DNA from: Pogostemon cablin
Taxonomy: Eukaryota > Streptophyta > Magnoliopsida > Lamiales > Lamiaceae
DNA length: 64,000 nt
Reading direction: 5' to 3'
Assembly: GCA_023678885.1 (NCBI GenBank)
Contig: JAHCLQ010000881.1
Span: forward strand, 62,001-126,000
The notes under the pieces are model-generated. The model worked only from the letters and a program-made list of their open reading frames with translations, was not told where the DNA came from and made no database searches. The translations under genes were made by a program, and so were the position numbers. This document shows positions 46,001 to 58,517 of the stretch, one piece after another; the first letter of the stretch is position 1; each line of letters begins with the position of its first letter.

Positions 46001-49000
46001 TATAATTACTTCATTTTGATGCATATTTACTTAATTTCGATGCATATTTCCTTCATTTTGATGCATATTTACTTCATTACGAACAACATTTCCTTCGTTT
46101 TGATGCTTATTTAAATCATTTTGATGCATATTTACCTCATTAAGATCTACATTTCCTTCGTTTCGAAGCATATTTCTTTCATTTCGATAAATATTTACTT
46201 CATTTAGATGCATATTTACTTCATTGCGATCAACATTTCCTTCGTTTCGATGCATATTTACTTCATTTTGTTGCATAATTACTTCATTCAGATCAACATT
46301 TTCATCGTTTTGATACATATTTACTTTATTTTGATACATATTTACTTCACTATGATCAACATTTCCTCTGTTTCGTTGTATGTTTCCTTCATTCTGATGC
46401 ATATTTACTTCATTAAGATCAACATTTCCATCGATTCGATGCATATATCCATCATTTCGATGCATATTTCCTTCGTTTCGATGTATATAATTACTTCATT
46501 TTGATGCATATTTACTTAATTTCGATGCATTTTTCCTTCATTTTGATGCATATTTACTTCATTACGATAAACATTTCCTTCATTTCGATGCATATTTACT
46601 TCATTTTTATGCATATTTACCTCATTATGATCAACATTTCCTTCGTTTTGATGCATATTTCTTTCGTTTTGATGCACATTACTTCATTTTGATGTTCATT
46701 TTCTCATTTCGATGCATATTTACTTCTTTTTGATTCAAATTTTGATGCATATTTACTTCATTTCGATGCATATTTTCTTCGTTTCGATTGATATTTACTT
46801 CATTTTGATGCATATTTACTAAATTACGATCGATATTTTCTTCGTTTCGATGCATTTTCACTTTATTTTGATGGATATTTACTTCATTACGATCAACATT
46901 TTCTTTGTTTCGATGTATATTTACTTCATTATGATGCATTTACCTCATTATGATCAACATTTCCTTCATTTCGATGCATATTTCTTTTGTTTTGATTCAT
47001 ATTTTTCTTCCTTTCGAAGCATATTTAATTTATGTTGATGGATATTTACTTCATTATGATCAACATTTCCTTCATTTTGATGCATATTTACTTCATTTCG
47101 ATGCATATTTCCTTAATTTTGATGCATATTTACTTCATAACGACCAATATTTCTTTCGTTTCGATGCATATTTACTTCATTTTGATGCATTTACCTCATT
47201 ATAATCAATATTTCCTTCATTTCGATGCATATTTCTTTTGTTTTGATGCACATTTACTTCATTTTGATGCTCATTTTCTTGTTTCGATGCATATTTACTT
47301 CATTTTGATTCAAATTTTGATGCATTTTTCTTTCGTTTCAATTGATATTTACTTCATTTTGATGCATATTTCCTTCTTTTTGATGCAGATTTATTTCATT
47401 ACGTTCAACATTTCCTTTGTTTTGATGCATATTTTCTTCATTTTGATGCATATTTACTTCATTACGATCAATATTTTCTTCATTTCGATGTATATTTACT
47501 TCATTTTGATGCATATTTAGGTCATTACGATCAACATTTCCTTAGTTTTGATGCTTATTTACATCATTTTGATGCATATTTACCTCATTAAGATCTACAT
47601 TTCCTTCGTTTCGATGCATATCTCTTTCGTTTCGATGAAAATTTACTTCATTTTGATGCATATATACTTCATTGCGATCAACATTTCCTTCGTTTCGATG
47701 CATATTTACTTCATATTTTTCATAATTACTTCATTCAGATCAACATTTTCATCGTTTCGATACATATTTACTTTATTTTGATGCATATTTACTTCACTAC
47801 GATCAACATTTCCTTTGTTTCGATGTATGTTTCATTCATTCTGATGCATATTTACTCCATTACGATCAACATTTTCTTCGATTCGATTCATATATCTATC
47901 ATTTTGATGCATATTTCCTTCATTTCGATGTATATAATTACTTCATTTTGATGCATATTTACTTCATTTCTATGCATATTTTCTTCATTTTAAAGCATAT
48001 TTACTTCATTACGATCAATATTTTCTTCGTTTCAATGCATATTTACTTCATTTTGATGCATGTTTACCTTATTATGATCAACATTTCTTTCTTTTCGATG
48101 CATATTTCTTTCGTTTTGATGCATATTTACTTCATTACGATCAATATTTTCTTCATTTCGATGTATATTTACTTCATTTTGATGCATATTTACCTCATTA
48201 GGATCAACATTTCCTTCGTTTCGATGCACATTTTTTTGTTTTGATGCACATTTACTTCATTTTGATGCTCATTTTCTTGTTTCGATGCATATTTACTTCA
48301 TTTTCATTCAAATTTTGATGCATTTTTCTTTCGTTTCAATTTATATTTACCTTATTTTGATGCATATTTCCTTCATTTTGATGCAGATTTACTCCATTAC
48401 GTTCAACATTTCCTTCATTTTGATGCATATTTTCTTCATTTTGATGCATATTTACTTCATTACGATCAATATTTCCTCCGTTTCGATGTATATTTACTTC
48501 ATTTTGATGCATATTTACTTCATTACGATCAACATTTCCTTCGTTTTGATGCTTATTTACATCATTTTGATGCATATTTACCTCATTAAGATCTACATTT
48601 CCTTCGTTTTGAATCATATTTCTTTCATTTCGATAAATATTTACTTCGTTTCAATGCATATTTATTTCATTTTGTTGCATAATTACTTCATTCAGATAAA
48701 CATTTTCATCGTTTCGATACATATTCACTTTATTTTGATGCATATTTACTTCACTATGATCAACATTTACTTTGTTTCGTTGTATGTTTCCTTCATTCTA
48801 TGCATATTTACTTCATTACGATCAACATTTCCTTCGATTCGATGCATATATCCATCATTTCGATGCATATTTCCTTCGTTTCGAAGTATATAATTACTTC
48901 ATTTTGATGCATATTTACTTAATTTCGATACATATTTCCTTCATTTTGATGCATATTTACTTCATTACGAACAACATTTCCTTCGTTTTGATGCTTATTT

Positions 49001-51463
49001 AAATCATTTTGATGCATATTTACCTCATTAAGATCTACATTTCCTTCGTTTCGAAGCATATTTCTTTCATTTCGATAAATATTTACTTCATTTAGATGCA
49101 TATTTACTTCATTGCGATCAACATTTCCTTCGTTTCGATGCATATTTACTTCATTTTGTTGCATAATTACTTCATTCAGATCAACATTTTCATCGTTTTG
49201 ATACATATTTACTTTATTTTGATGCATATTTACTTCACTATGATCAACATTTCCTCTGTTTCGTTGTATGTTTCCTTCATTCTGATGCATATTTACTTCA
49301 TTAAGATCAACATTTCCATCGATTCGATGCATATATCCATCATTTCGATGCATATTTCCTTCGTTTCGATGTATTTAATTACTTCATTTTGATGCATATT
49401 TACTTAATTTCGATGCATTTTTCCTTCATTTTGATGCATATTTACTTCATTACGATAAACATTTCCTTCATTTCGATGCATATTTACTTCATTTTTATGC
49501 ATATTTACCTCATTATGATCAACATTTCCTTCGTTTTGATGCATATTTCTTTCGTTTTGATGCACATTACTTCATTTTGATGTTCATTTTCTCATTTCGA
49601 TGCATATTTACTTCTTTTTGATTCAAATTTTGATGCATATTTACTTCATTTCGATGCATATTTTCTTCGTTTCGATTGATATTTACTTTATTTTGATGCA
49701 TATTTACTAAATTTCGATCGATATTTTCTTCGTTTCGATGCATTTTCACTTTATTTTGATGGATATTTACTTCATTATGATCAACATTTTCTTTGTTTCG
49801 ATGTATATTTACTTCATTATGATGCATTTACCTCATTATGATCAACATTTCCTTCATTTCGATGCATATTTCTTTTGTTTTGATTCATATTTTTCTTCCT
49901 TTCGAAGCATATTTACTTTATTTTGATGGATATTTACTTCATTATGATCAACATTTCCTTCGTTTTGATGCATATTTACTTCATTTCGATGCATATTTCC
50001 TTAATTTTGATGCATATTTACTTCATAACGACCAATATTTCCTTCGTTGTCGATGCATATTTACTTCATTTTGATGCATTTACCTCATTATAATCAATAT
50101 TTCCTTCGTTTCGATGCATATTTCTTTTGTTTTGATGCACATTTACTTCATTTTGATGCTCATTTTCTTGTTTCGATGCATATTTACTTCATTTTGATTC
50201 AAATTTTGATGCATTTTTCTTTCGTTTCAATTGATATTTACTTCATTTTGATGCATATTTCCTTCTTTTTGATGCAGATTTATTTCATTACGTTCAACAT
50301 TTCCTTTGTTTTGATGCATATTTTCTTAATTTTGATGCATATTTACTTCATTACGATTAATATTTTCTTCATTTCGATGTATATTTACTTCATTTTGACG
50401 CATATTTAGGTCATTACGATCAACATTTCCTTAGTTTTGATGCTTATTTACATCATTTTGATGCATATTTACCTCATTAAGATCTACATTTCCTTCGTTT
50501 CGATGCATATCTCTTTCGTTTCGATGAAAATTTACTTCATTTTGATGCATATATACTTCATTGCGATCAACATTTCCTTCGTTTCGATGTGTATTTACTT
50601 CATATTTTTCATAATTACTTCATTCAGATCAACATTTTCATCGTTTCGATACATATTTACTTTATTTTGATGCATATTTACTTCACTACGATCAACATTT
50701 CCTTTGTTTCGATGTATGTTTCATTCATTCTGATGCATATTTACTCCATTACGATCAACATTATCTTCGATTCGATTCATATATCTATCATTTTGATGCA
50801 TATTTCCTTCATTTCGATGTATATAATTACTTCATTTTGATGCATATTTACTTCATTTCTATGCATATTTTCTTCATTTTAAAGCATATTTACTTCATTA
50901 CGATCAATATTTTCTTCGTTTCAATGCATATTTACTTCATTTTGATGCATGTTTACCTTATTATGATCAACATTTCTTTCTTTTCGATGCATATTTCTTT
51001 CGTTTAGATGCATATTTACTTCATTACGATCAATATTTTCTTCATTTCGATGTATATTTACTTCATTTTGATGCATATTTACTTCATTATGATCAACATT
51101 TCCTTCGTTTCGATGCATATTTACTTTATTTTGATGCATATTTACCTCATTACGATCAACATTTCCTTCGTTTTGATGCATATTTCTTTTGTTTTGATGC
51201 ACATTTACTTCATTTTGATGCTCATTTTCTTGTTTCGATGAATATTTACTTCTTTTTTATTCAAATTTTGATGCATTTTTCTTTCGTTCAATTGATATTT
51301 ACTTTATTTTGATGTATATTTCCTTCATTTTGATGCAGATTTACTCCATTACGTTCAACATTTCCTTCGTTTTAATGTATATTTTCTTCATTTTGATGCA
51401 TATTTAATTCATTATGATCAATATTTCCTTCGTTTCGATACATATTTTCTTCATTTTGATGTA

Positions 51464-51478
51464 TATTTACTTCATTAC
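51464..51478. repeat. 15-bp direct repeat flanking element D, left
   Basis: TATTTACTTCATTAC, identical to the repeat around C; partner at 60780-60794. Expected if D is a copy of C made with its flanks. Confidence 0.8.
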
Positions 51479-53775
51479 TATAATATCTTAGTTCAACAAG
51501 ATTTTTTTTAGAAAGCCCAGAACCTATTTATTTATTTTTATAGCCCAAAAGGCCAGCCCAATTAAGCCCAACTAGATTTTTTTTAAAAAGCCGAAAACCT
51601 ATTTATTTATTTTTATAGCCCAAAAGGCCAGCCCAATTAAGCCCAACTAGATTTTTTTAGAAAGCTCAAACTTATTTATTTATTTATTTTGTGGCCCAAA
51701 GTTTCAGCCCACTTAAATGGCCTGATATATAATTAGTAAGGCTAAAGTTAAAAAAAAAGAGAGAGAAGAACAGGAGAAGAAAAGCAAAAGAGGGGAAAGA
51801 AGAGAGGAAGAGGAGAAACCCTTGTTGATCAAATTCTCCCTTACAACCCTCATCCTAGGTGGTTTTTAAGTTGTTTTGAGGTAAGTGGTGTGTGAATTAA
51901 GCTTCCTTCTTCCATGATTTTGTAATTTTGTGGGGTTTTTCTTTTAGGTATGTGGGTAATTTGCAGACTGTTCGAACTGATTTTGACATAGCTATTGCCC
52001 TCGAAAGTTTGCAAACTTAATTTCTGTACGTAGCTGAACTCGTTAGCTTTCCGTAGCCACTTGAAACGCCTCAATCCGATTATTCTACAATTAGTTATAA
52101 TTTTTCTCGTAAACTGCCGCTAGCTGGAAAATTTCAGAATTTTTATGTCGAATTCAAACTTATTTTCTATCGTTTCGTTTAGTTAATCTATTGAAACGGG
52201 TTATGTGGGATTGGGAACTGATGTTAAGGAGTTACATGCCATTTTTATTTAATATCGACTCGTTCGAACTCGATTAGGATTTGTTTTTAGCAATGAAAGG
52301 GATGTTAACGCTAATAGTTAGTTATATTTAATTTGTTTTTAATTGCTCATCTCCTTTCTAGGTAAAGAACCATCGACGAAGGGCAAGGGACCGACTTCAG
52401 ATTCCGGAGAGAGTTAATCACTTCCTTGTGAGTTGATAATTCGGGAACGCCTTCTCTTATGGGAAGTGTGGACCCTCGATAAATGTGCATTTATTTTAGT
52501 TTTAGTTAATTGATAAGAAAATTATTTGGTATTATGTTATGTGGTAAAGAGCCTGATTGACTCGATTGCTCTGGTTAGAGTCATGTTAGCCATTTTATGA
52601 GTATTATTGATTTCTGGTTATTCTTGTGTGCCAATTAAGACTCTAACTTGAGTCGTTATTCATCTTTTGATGCACATGCATATGTATGCCTGGTACCAAG
52701 GTTAAGTAGCCCGAATTGGTCACGGTTCGGGTGAGTTGGAGCGACATTGATTAAGTAGCCCGAATTTGTCGCGGTTCGGGTGAGTTAGAGTGACAACCAA
52801 GTTGCCCGTGATTGGCAAACCTGGGTGAGTTAGATCTAACGGGGCACCTGTCCATTTGCCAAATTCTGATACTCTAGAGGTTGATCGTTAGATGGATCAG
52901 TCTATTATAGGCTCAGTCAACGTCACCGGTGTGGGACATGCATATCATATATGTTTATATGTTTGATCATTTCAAGTATTCACGTCGATATTGAATTGTG
53001 AACTTTAGCACTTGGCGTATTGAGAAAGAATATTAATGTGCATTTTATCTAGAGTAACGGTGACGGGCTTGGACTGTCTCTCGACGGAGAGCTCAGTTCG
53101 AGGAGGATATTGACTACCCACGCGTCTTTTATGTGATAACATGTTGTTTGAACTAATTGTGTTATTCGTAAATGTGCACTACGGTTTTTATTTTCATTAA
53201 TATGTATACTGAGTGAGAAATAGTTATTGTGGGACGAAATGTGGGATTTTATGTTATGAACCGCGAGTGGAATACATGCTTCGTATAAGGGTCGGGGTGA
53301 CCGGCTTATCACCTCATTGAGCTAGTGGTTTTGCTCACCCCCATCATTCTTTCCTTTTCAGGCTGTTGATATCGTTTTGGTTGGAGGTTTTCCTATCGTT
53401 TGCTCGTCATCCAATCCGTGTTTTGGGTACTTTCTCTTTTATGTAAATTGACGGATTCATTGGCGAGATTGTATAGTTTATATTTGGTGACCCCCTTGAT
53501 GTTCTTATTGTACCTTCGCGATGTTATATCGTTCATGTATATTTTCTTTAAACTAAGTTACACTGTTGTATTTTGTACCTTTGTAAATCCTTGTTGATAC
53601 TTTTTGAGATGATGTCCTCGGGTTGTACCCGTTGTTATCAGTTGTTCAGCTCTACAGGTACTTGATAGCAAGCCTTACGTTTTTTATAAACTTTGTGGAG
53701 TGGAGTGCACCCATTCTGCGAAATTTATGGTTAACGTGGCGGTTGTCGCGTTCTGTCTGGGGTCGGGGCGTGACA
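51479..53775 (+). repeat. Element D 5' LTR
   Basis: Like the C 5' LTR but with one more ~76-bp minisatellite unit (about 51570-51645). TATATAA at 51726-51732. Confidence 0.93.
51500..51680 (+). repeat. Expanded U3 minisatellite in the element D 5' LTR
   Basis: Three units of the AGCCCA-rich repeat against two in the C 5' LTR at 33835-33960. The extra unit explains the change in offset between macro-repeat copies from about 17663 to 17739. Confidence 0.8.
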
Positions 53776-53782
53776 ACTTTCT

Positions 53783-53794
53783 TGGTATCAGAGC
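53783..53794 (+). promoter_or_regulatory. Element D primer-binding site (initiator tRNA-Met)
   Basis: TGGTATCAGAGC, same spacing as C. Confidence 0.94.
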
Positions 53795-53923
53795 CTGGTT
53801 TTATGATTCTCAATCTTTTTGTGTCAAGCCAATGAGTCCAACTTTGTTTCTATATCATCCTAAGGTATTGTATTGCCTTGACATTGACCTTGTATTTTCT
53901 TTCCTTTCTTCCTTTCAGTCATT

Positions 53924-54916
53924 ATGGCACCTCCAGTTCGTCGTCGAGGTCGAGGTCGAGGACACGCTCCTCGTGATCCTCCGAGTCCTCTACTCTCTTC
54001 TGTTCCTTGTGGACCTCGAGGGCATGTTTCTTCTGATCATGTCATTCCTCCGACGGTTATGGACCCTATCAATTCTGATCATAGGGTGCCAGTTTCCCAA
54101 GTAGAGCAACCACGGGCCCAGTTGCGGGTTGAGCACATGATGACACCCGAGCAGTACCAATTGTATTATGATCACATTCGAATACATGGTGTTCCACCAC
54201 CTACAACGGCTCATACAACTACGACTGTCACTGAAGAGGTTCTTCGTGCTAATGAATCGATTCGACCTACATCTAATGTACCAGTTTTTACTCCAGAAAT
54301 GGCTTTATGAGGTTCTGCTTCTCGAGGTGCACTTTTTATACCTGATTTGGTGAAAGCAGTTGAAAACATGGGGACTTCGAAATTTGACGGTGCAAGAGAT
54401 GCTTCTAACGCGGGGGCATGGTTAAAGGAGATTACAGAGACCTTTGACACCTTGATTATTGAAGAATGTTATCGTGTGGTCATTGCAACCAAGTTGTTAG
54501 GCCCAGATGCACGACGATGGTGGCAGAATCTAAAAGAGACATATTCGGTTACTATTACGTGGGCTATCTTTGTGGAACGATTCAAAGATCGATACTTCTC
54601 TCAGTACATCAAGGATCAGAAGAGAAAGGAGTTCTTCAACCTCTTTCAAGTATGTTTTCAGTGTCGACAGCCGGGGCATATGCGAAGTTCTTGTCCTCAA
54701 CTTATGGGAACGAGCAGTCAGGGTTCTGGTCAGCTTCGTGGTAAACTAACATATTTTACACCCAGAGATACTCGATCTGCAGTTACCAGAGTGCCCGATG
54801 CCTCAAGCGGCCCTAGTACTCAATCACCTATGCAAGGAAGGAAGCAAACTAGAGTATTTCATATTTCCCAAGAAGAGGCTCGCTCAGATCCGAAGGTTGT
54901 GACAGGTAATTTATAA
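53924..54916 (+). pseudogene. Element D gag, deleted and with a private stop
   Basis: Same start and same internal deletion as the C gag. A GGA codon (Gly) in C is TGA here (54308-54310), right after MAL, splitting gag into 128 codons and a remainder open from 54347. The zinc knuckle is intact at 54653-54694. The stop must have arisen after the duplication, since C lacks it. Confidence 0.9.
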
Positions 54917-55045
54917 TTTGAGTATTTTCACATGCTAAATCTAACCCCGCCTTGTTATGCCACTTGATTACGAATAAAACATTCGTAAGAAATTCTATCT
55001 TTTCAAAATTTTAAATCACAATCTCACCTAATATTGCTTCTTTAG
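54906..55045 (+). other. Candidate intron between gag and protease, element D
   Basis: Same boundaries and length as in C (37167-37306). Not independent evidence, because D is a recent copy. Confidence 0.5.
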
Positions 55046-55977
55046 GCCATGTGTTTGTGGGAGACCATCAGGTCTACGCTTTATTTGACCCAGGTTCTGG
55101 TAGGTCTTATATCCGAGATGATCTTACTGCGATCTTAGATTATCCTATCTCTCATTTGTCACCTGGAATCATCGTTCATACCCCTCTTGGAGAGCGTCTA
55201 ATTCGTGATTCGGTATTCCTTGGTTGTCCATTGAAGATCAAAGATGTCATTTTAGAGGCTGAATTGATACCATTGCCTTTGATTGATCTTGATGTTATTC
55301 TTGGCATGGATTGGCTTTCTTCTCATCATGCAATTCTCGATTGCCACGAGAAGCTTGTTATTTTTCGTAGACCAGGATTCTCAGAACTTGTTTTTGAAGG
55401 TAAACTTCAAACGAGATCCCTCTCTTTTATTTCATTGTTGACTGCGCATAAATTAATGCGTAAGGGTTGTGAGGCATTCTTGGCATTTGTCATCGATACT
55501 TCTCTTTCTGAAACTAAACTAGATGACATCCCAATCGTGAATGAATTTCCTGATGTCTTTCCCGAAGACTTACCAGGACAACCTCCGAATCGAGAAATTG
55601 ATTTTTTCATTGACGTACTTCCTGGAATCATACCTATATCGATTACTCCATATCGAATGTCGCCTGCTGAGCTTAAGGAACTCCAGACACAACTTGGGGA
55701 ATTATTGGAGAAGGGTTTCATACGACGTAGCACATCTCCATGGGGTGCTCCAGTTCTTTTTGTCAAGAAGAAAGATGGATCACTTCGTCTATGTGTCGAC
55801 TACCGTCAATTGAACAAGGTGACAATCAAGAACAAATATCCTCTTCCAAGAATCGATGATCTGTTTGATCAATTGCAAGGAGCAACTGTGTTCTCAAAAA
55901 TTGATTTGCGATCCGGTTATCACCAACTCAAGATTAGGGAATCTGATATCCCTAAGTCTGCTTTTCGAACCAGATAA
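55046..55977 (+). pseudogene. Element D pol, part 1: protease and RT N-terminal part
   Basis: As in C: LFDPGS protease motif and RT up to KSAFRTR, then the shared TAA at 55975-55977. Confidence 0.88.
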
Positions 55978-58086
55978 GGTCATTTTGAATTCTGTGTTAT
56001 GCCTTTTGGACTCACAAATGCTCCTGCAGCTTTTATGGATCTTATGAATCGGGTCTTTCGGCCGTACTTAGATAAGTTTGTCATCATCTTCATTGATGAC
56101 ATTCTTATTTATTCTAAATCGGACGACGAGCATTCTCATCATCTAAGAATTGCTCTGAACATTCTCAGAGAAAATCAGCTTTATGCTAAATTCTCGAAGT
56201 GTGAATTTTGGCTTCGCGAGGTAAGCTTTTTGGGTCATCACATTTCTAAAGAAGGAATCTACGTCGATCCAGTGAAGATTCAAGCTATACTAGATTGGGA
56301 GCGTCCAAAGAACGTGACAGAGATTCGTAGTTTTCTGGGATTAGCTGGATATTATCGACGGTTTGTCAAAGACTTTTCGTTATTGGCTTCATCTTTGACT
56401 AAATTGACTCGAAAAAGGGTAAAATTTGAATGGAGTGAAGAATGCGACGAAGCATTTCAAGAATTGAAAAGACGACTCGTTTCAGCTCCTATTCTTGCTT
56501 TGCCAGACCCAGCGATTGGAGAATTTACCATTTATAGTGACGCCTCGAGACAAGGATTAGGATTCATTCTCATGCAAGAAGGAAAGGTTATTGCCTACGC
56601 TTCAAGGCAATTGAAGAAGAACGAAGAAAATTATCCTACACATGATTTAGAGTTGGCTGCAATCGTCTTTGCATTGAAGATCTGGAGGCACTATCTGTAT
56701 GGTGCAACTTGTCGGGTTTTCACTGATCACAAGAGCTTAAAGTATATCACCACGCAAAAGGAGCTCAACCTCAGGCAAAGGCGATGGATGGAGTTGATTA
56801 ATGACTATGACTTAGTCATTGATTATCATCCTGGCAAGACGAACGTTGTTGCAGATGCTCTGAGTAGAAAGTCTTCTACCTCACTTGCTTTGATTTAATC
56901 TTTTTATCTTCCTATGTTGGAGCAATTTAAATCTTTACACATTTCACTCGATTGTGAAAAGTCTAATGATTCTGCCTTAATCGCCAAATTCGAGGTTAGA
57001 CCTACCTTGTTCGAGAAAATTCGAGAAAGACAATCACACGATGTTTATTTACAACAGAAGATGGCGAAGCTAAATCAAGGAAAAGAAACAGAATATCGAA
57101 TTCGGGATGATGGACTTCTTACTTTTAAAAATCGTGTTTGTGTTCCATCAGAACTTGATGTTCGTAGAGCTATTCTTGAGGAAGCCCATTCTTCAGCCTA
57201 TGCTATGCATCCTGGTAGTACCAAAATGTATAGAACACTTCGGGAGCATTATTGGTGGCCAGGTATGAAACGGGACACTACTGAATTTGTATCAAAGTGC
57301 TTATCTTGCCAACAGATTAAAGCGGAACACAAAAAACCAGCCGGCATGCTTCAACCACTACCTATTCCTGAGTGGAAATGGGAAAACGTCACAATGGATT
57401 TTGTTTCTGGTTTACCTCGAACCCAAAAGGGTCATGACTCAATTTGGGTCATTGTCGATCGTCTGACGAAATCGGCACATTTCCTTCCAGGGCATACCAA
57501 CGAATCTTTAGAGAAACTTGCCAAGTTATATGTCGATGAGATCATGAGATTGCACGGAGTACCAGTGTCAATCATATCTGACCGTGATCCAAGATTCACT
57601 TCCCGTTTTTGGCCTAGTCTGCAGAAAGCGCTAGGTACAAAATTACTATTCAGTACCTCGTTTCATCCACAGACTGATGGACAGTCAGAGAGAACTATAC
57701 AGACACTAGAAGACATGCTACGTGCAGTGGTGTTGAATTTGGGAGGTAGCTGGGATAAGTACGTGACTTTGGTGGAGTTTGCTTATAACAACAGTTATCA
57801 TTCAAGCATTGGAATGCCCCCGTACGAAGCTCTGTATGGCCGAAAGTGTCGAACACCACTCTTTTGGGATGAGGTTGGCGAGAGACAAATCGAACAAGTA
57901 GAGCTTATCGAAGATGCGAAGGCAAAAATACAACTTATTCGAGACAGACTTAAGGCAGCGCAAGATCGACAGAAAAGCTACGCAGATAATAGGAGGCTCG
58001 ATTTGGAGTTTAATGAAGGAGACAAAGTTTTTCTGAAAGTTTCTCCATGGAAGGGCGTGTTGCGATTCCGCCGTCGAGGAAGTTGA
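55978..58086 (+). pseudogene. Element D pol, part 2: RT, RNase H and integrase core, extra stop
   Basis: Collinear with C part 2. A CAA codon in C is TAA here (56896-56898), after STSLALI, in the linker between RNase H and integrase. The integrase part reopens at 56914-58086. FIDD, RNase H and D,D(35)E residues are kept. It ends with the same one-base frameshift as C. Confidence 0.92.
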
Positions 58087-58517
58087 GTCCAAGGTATATT
58101 GGCCCGTTTACGATCGTGCAAAGGATTGGTCGTGTCGCGTATCGACTTGAGCTACCATCGGAATTGTCGAAGATTCACGATGTCTTCCATGTCTCTATGC
58201 TTAGAAAATATGAACCAGATCCTTCGCACGTGCTCAAAGATCCCCCAGTTGTATTAAAGGAAAATCTATCATACGAAGTACAACCTGTTCAAATTGTAGA
58301 TCGCCGAGAGAAAATGCTTCGTAACAAATCCATTCCTATGGTGAGAATTCTATGGAGAAGTGATCAAATTGAAGAAGAAACATGGGAACCAGAGTCAGTC
58401 ATGCGTCAACACCATCCAAATCTCTTTTCATCTCTAGGTACGTTTATGTTTCGAGGACGAAACTTTTTGGAGGAGGGGATACTTTATAATATCTTAGTTC
58501 AACTAGATTTTTTTTAG
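58083..58517 (+). pseudogene. Element D pol, part 3: integrase tail and chromodomain-like region
   Basis: Same as C part 3; chromodomain-like tail at about 58272-58429, reading on into the 3' LTR to 58517. Confidence 0.85.
58469..58479 (+). promoter_or_regulatory. Element D polypurine tract
   Basis: GGAGGAGGGGA before the 3' LTR, as in C. Confidence 0.8.

Larger units (their letters stand above)
43041..51478. repeat. 21-bp satellite array, fourth block
   Basis: 43041-44294 continues the satellite interrupted by element C and carries its own variants. From 44295 the sequence repeats 26631-33814. Higher-order copies start at about 46501 (2888 bp) and 49389 (cut by element D). A patch at about 48190-48530 differs from its counterpart at 30530-30870. 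No gene seen. Confidence 0.94.
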
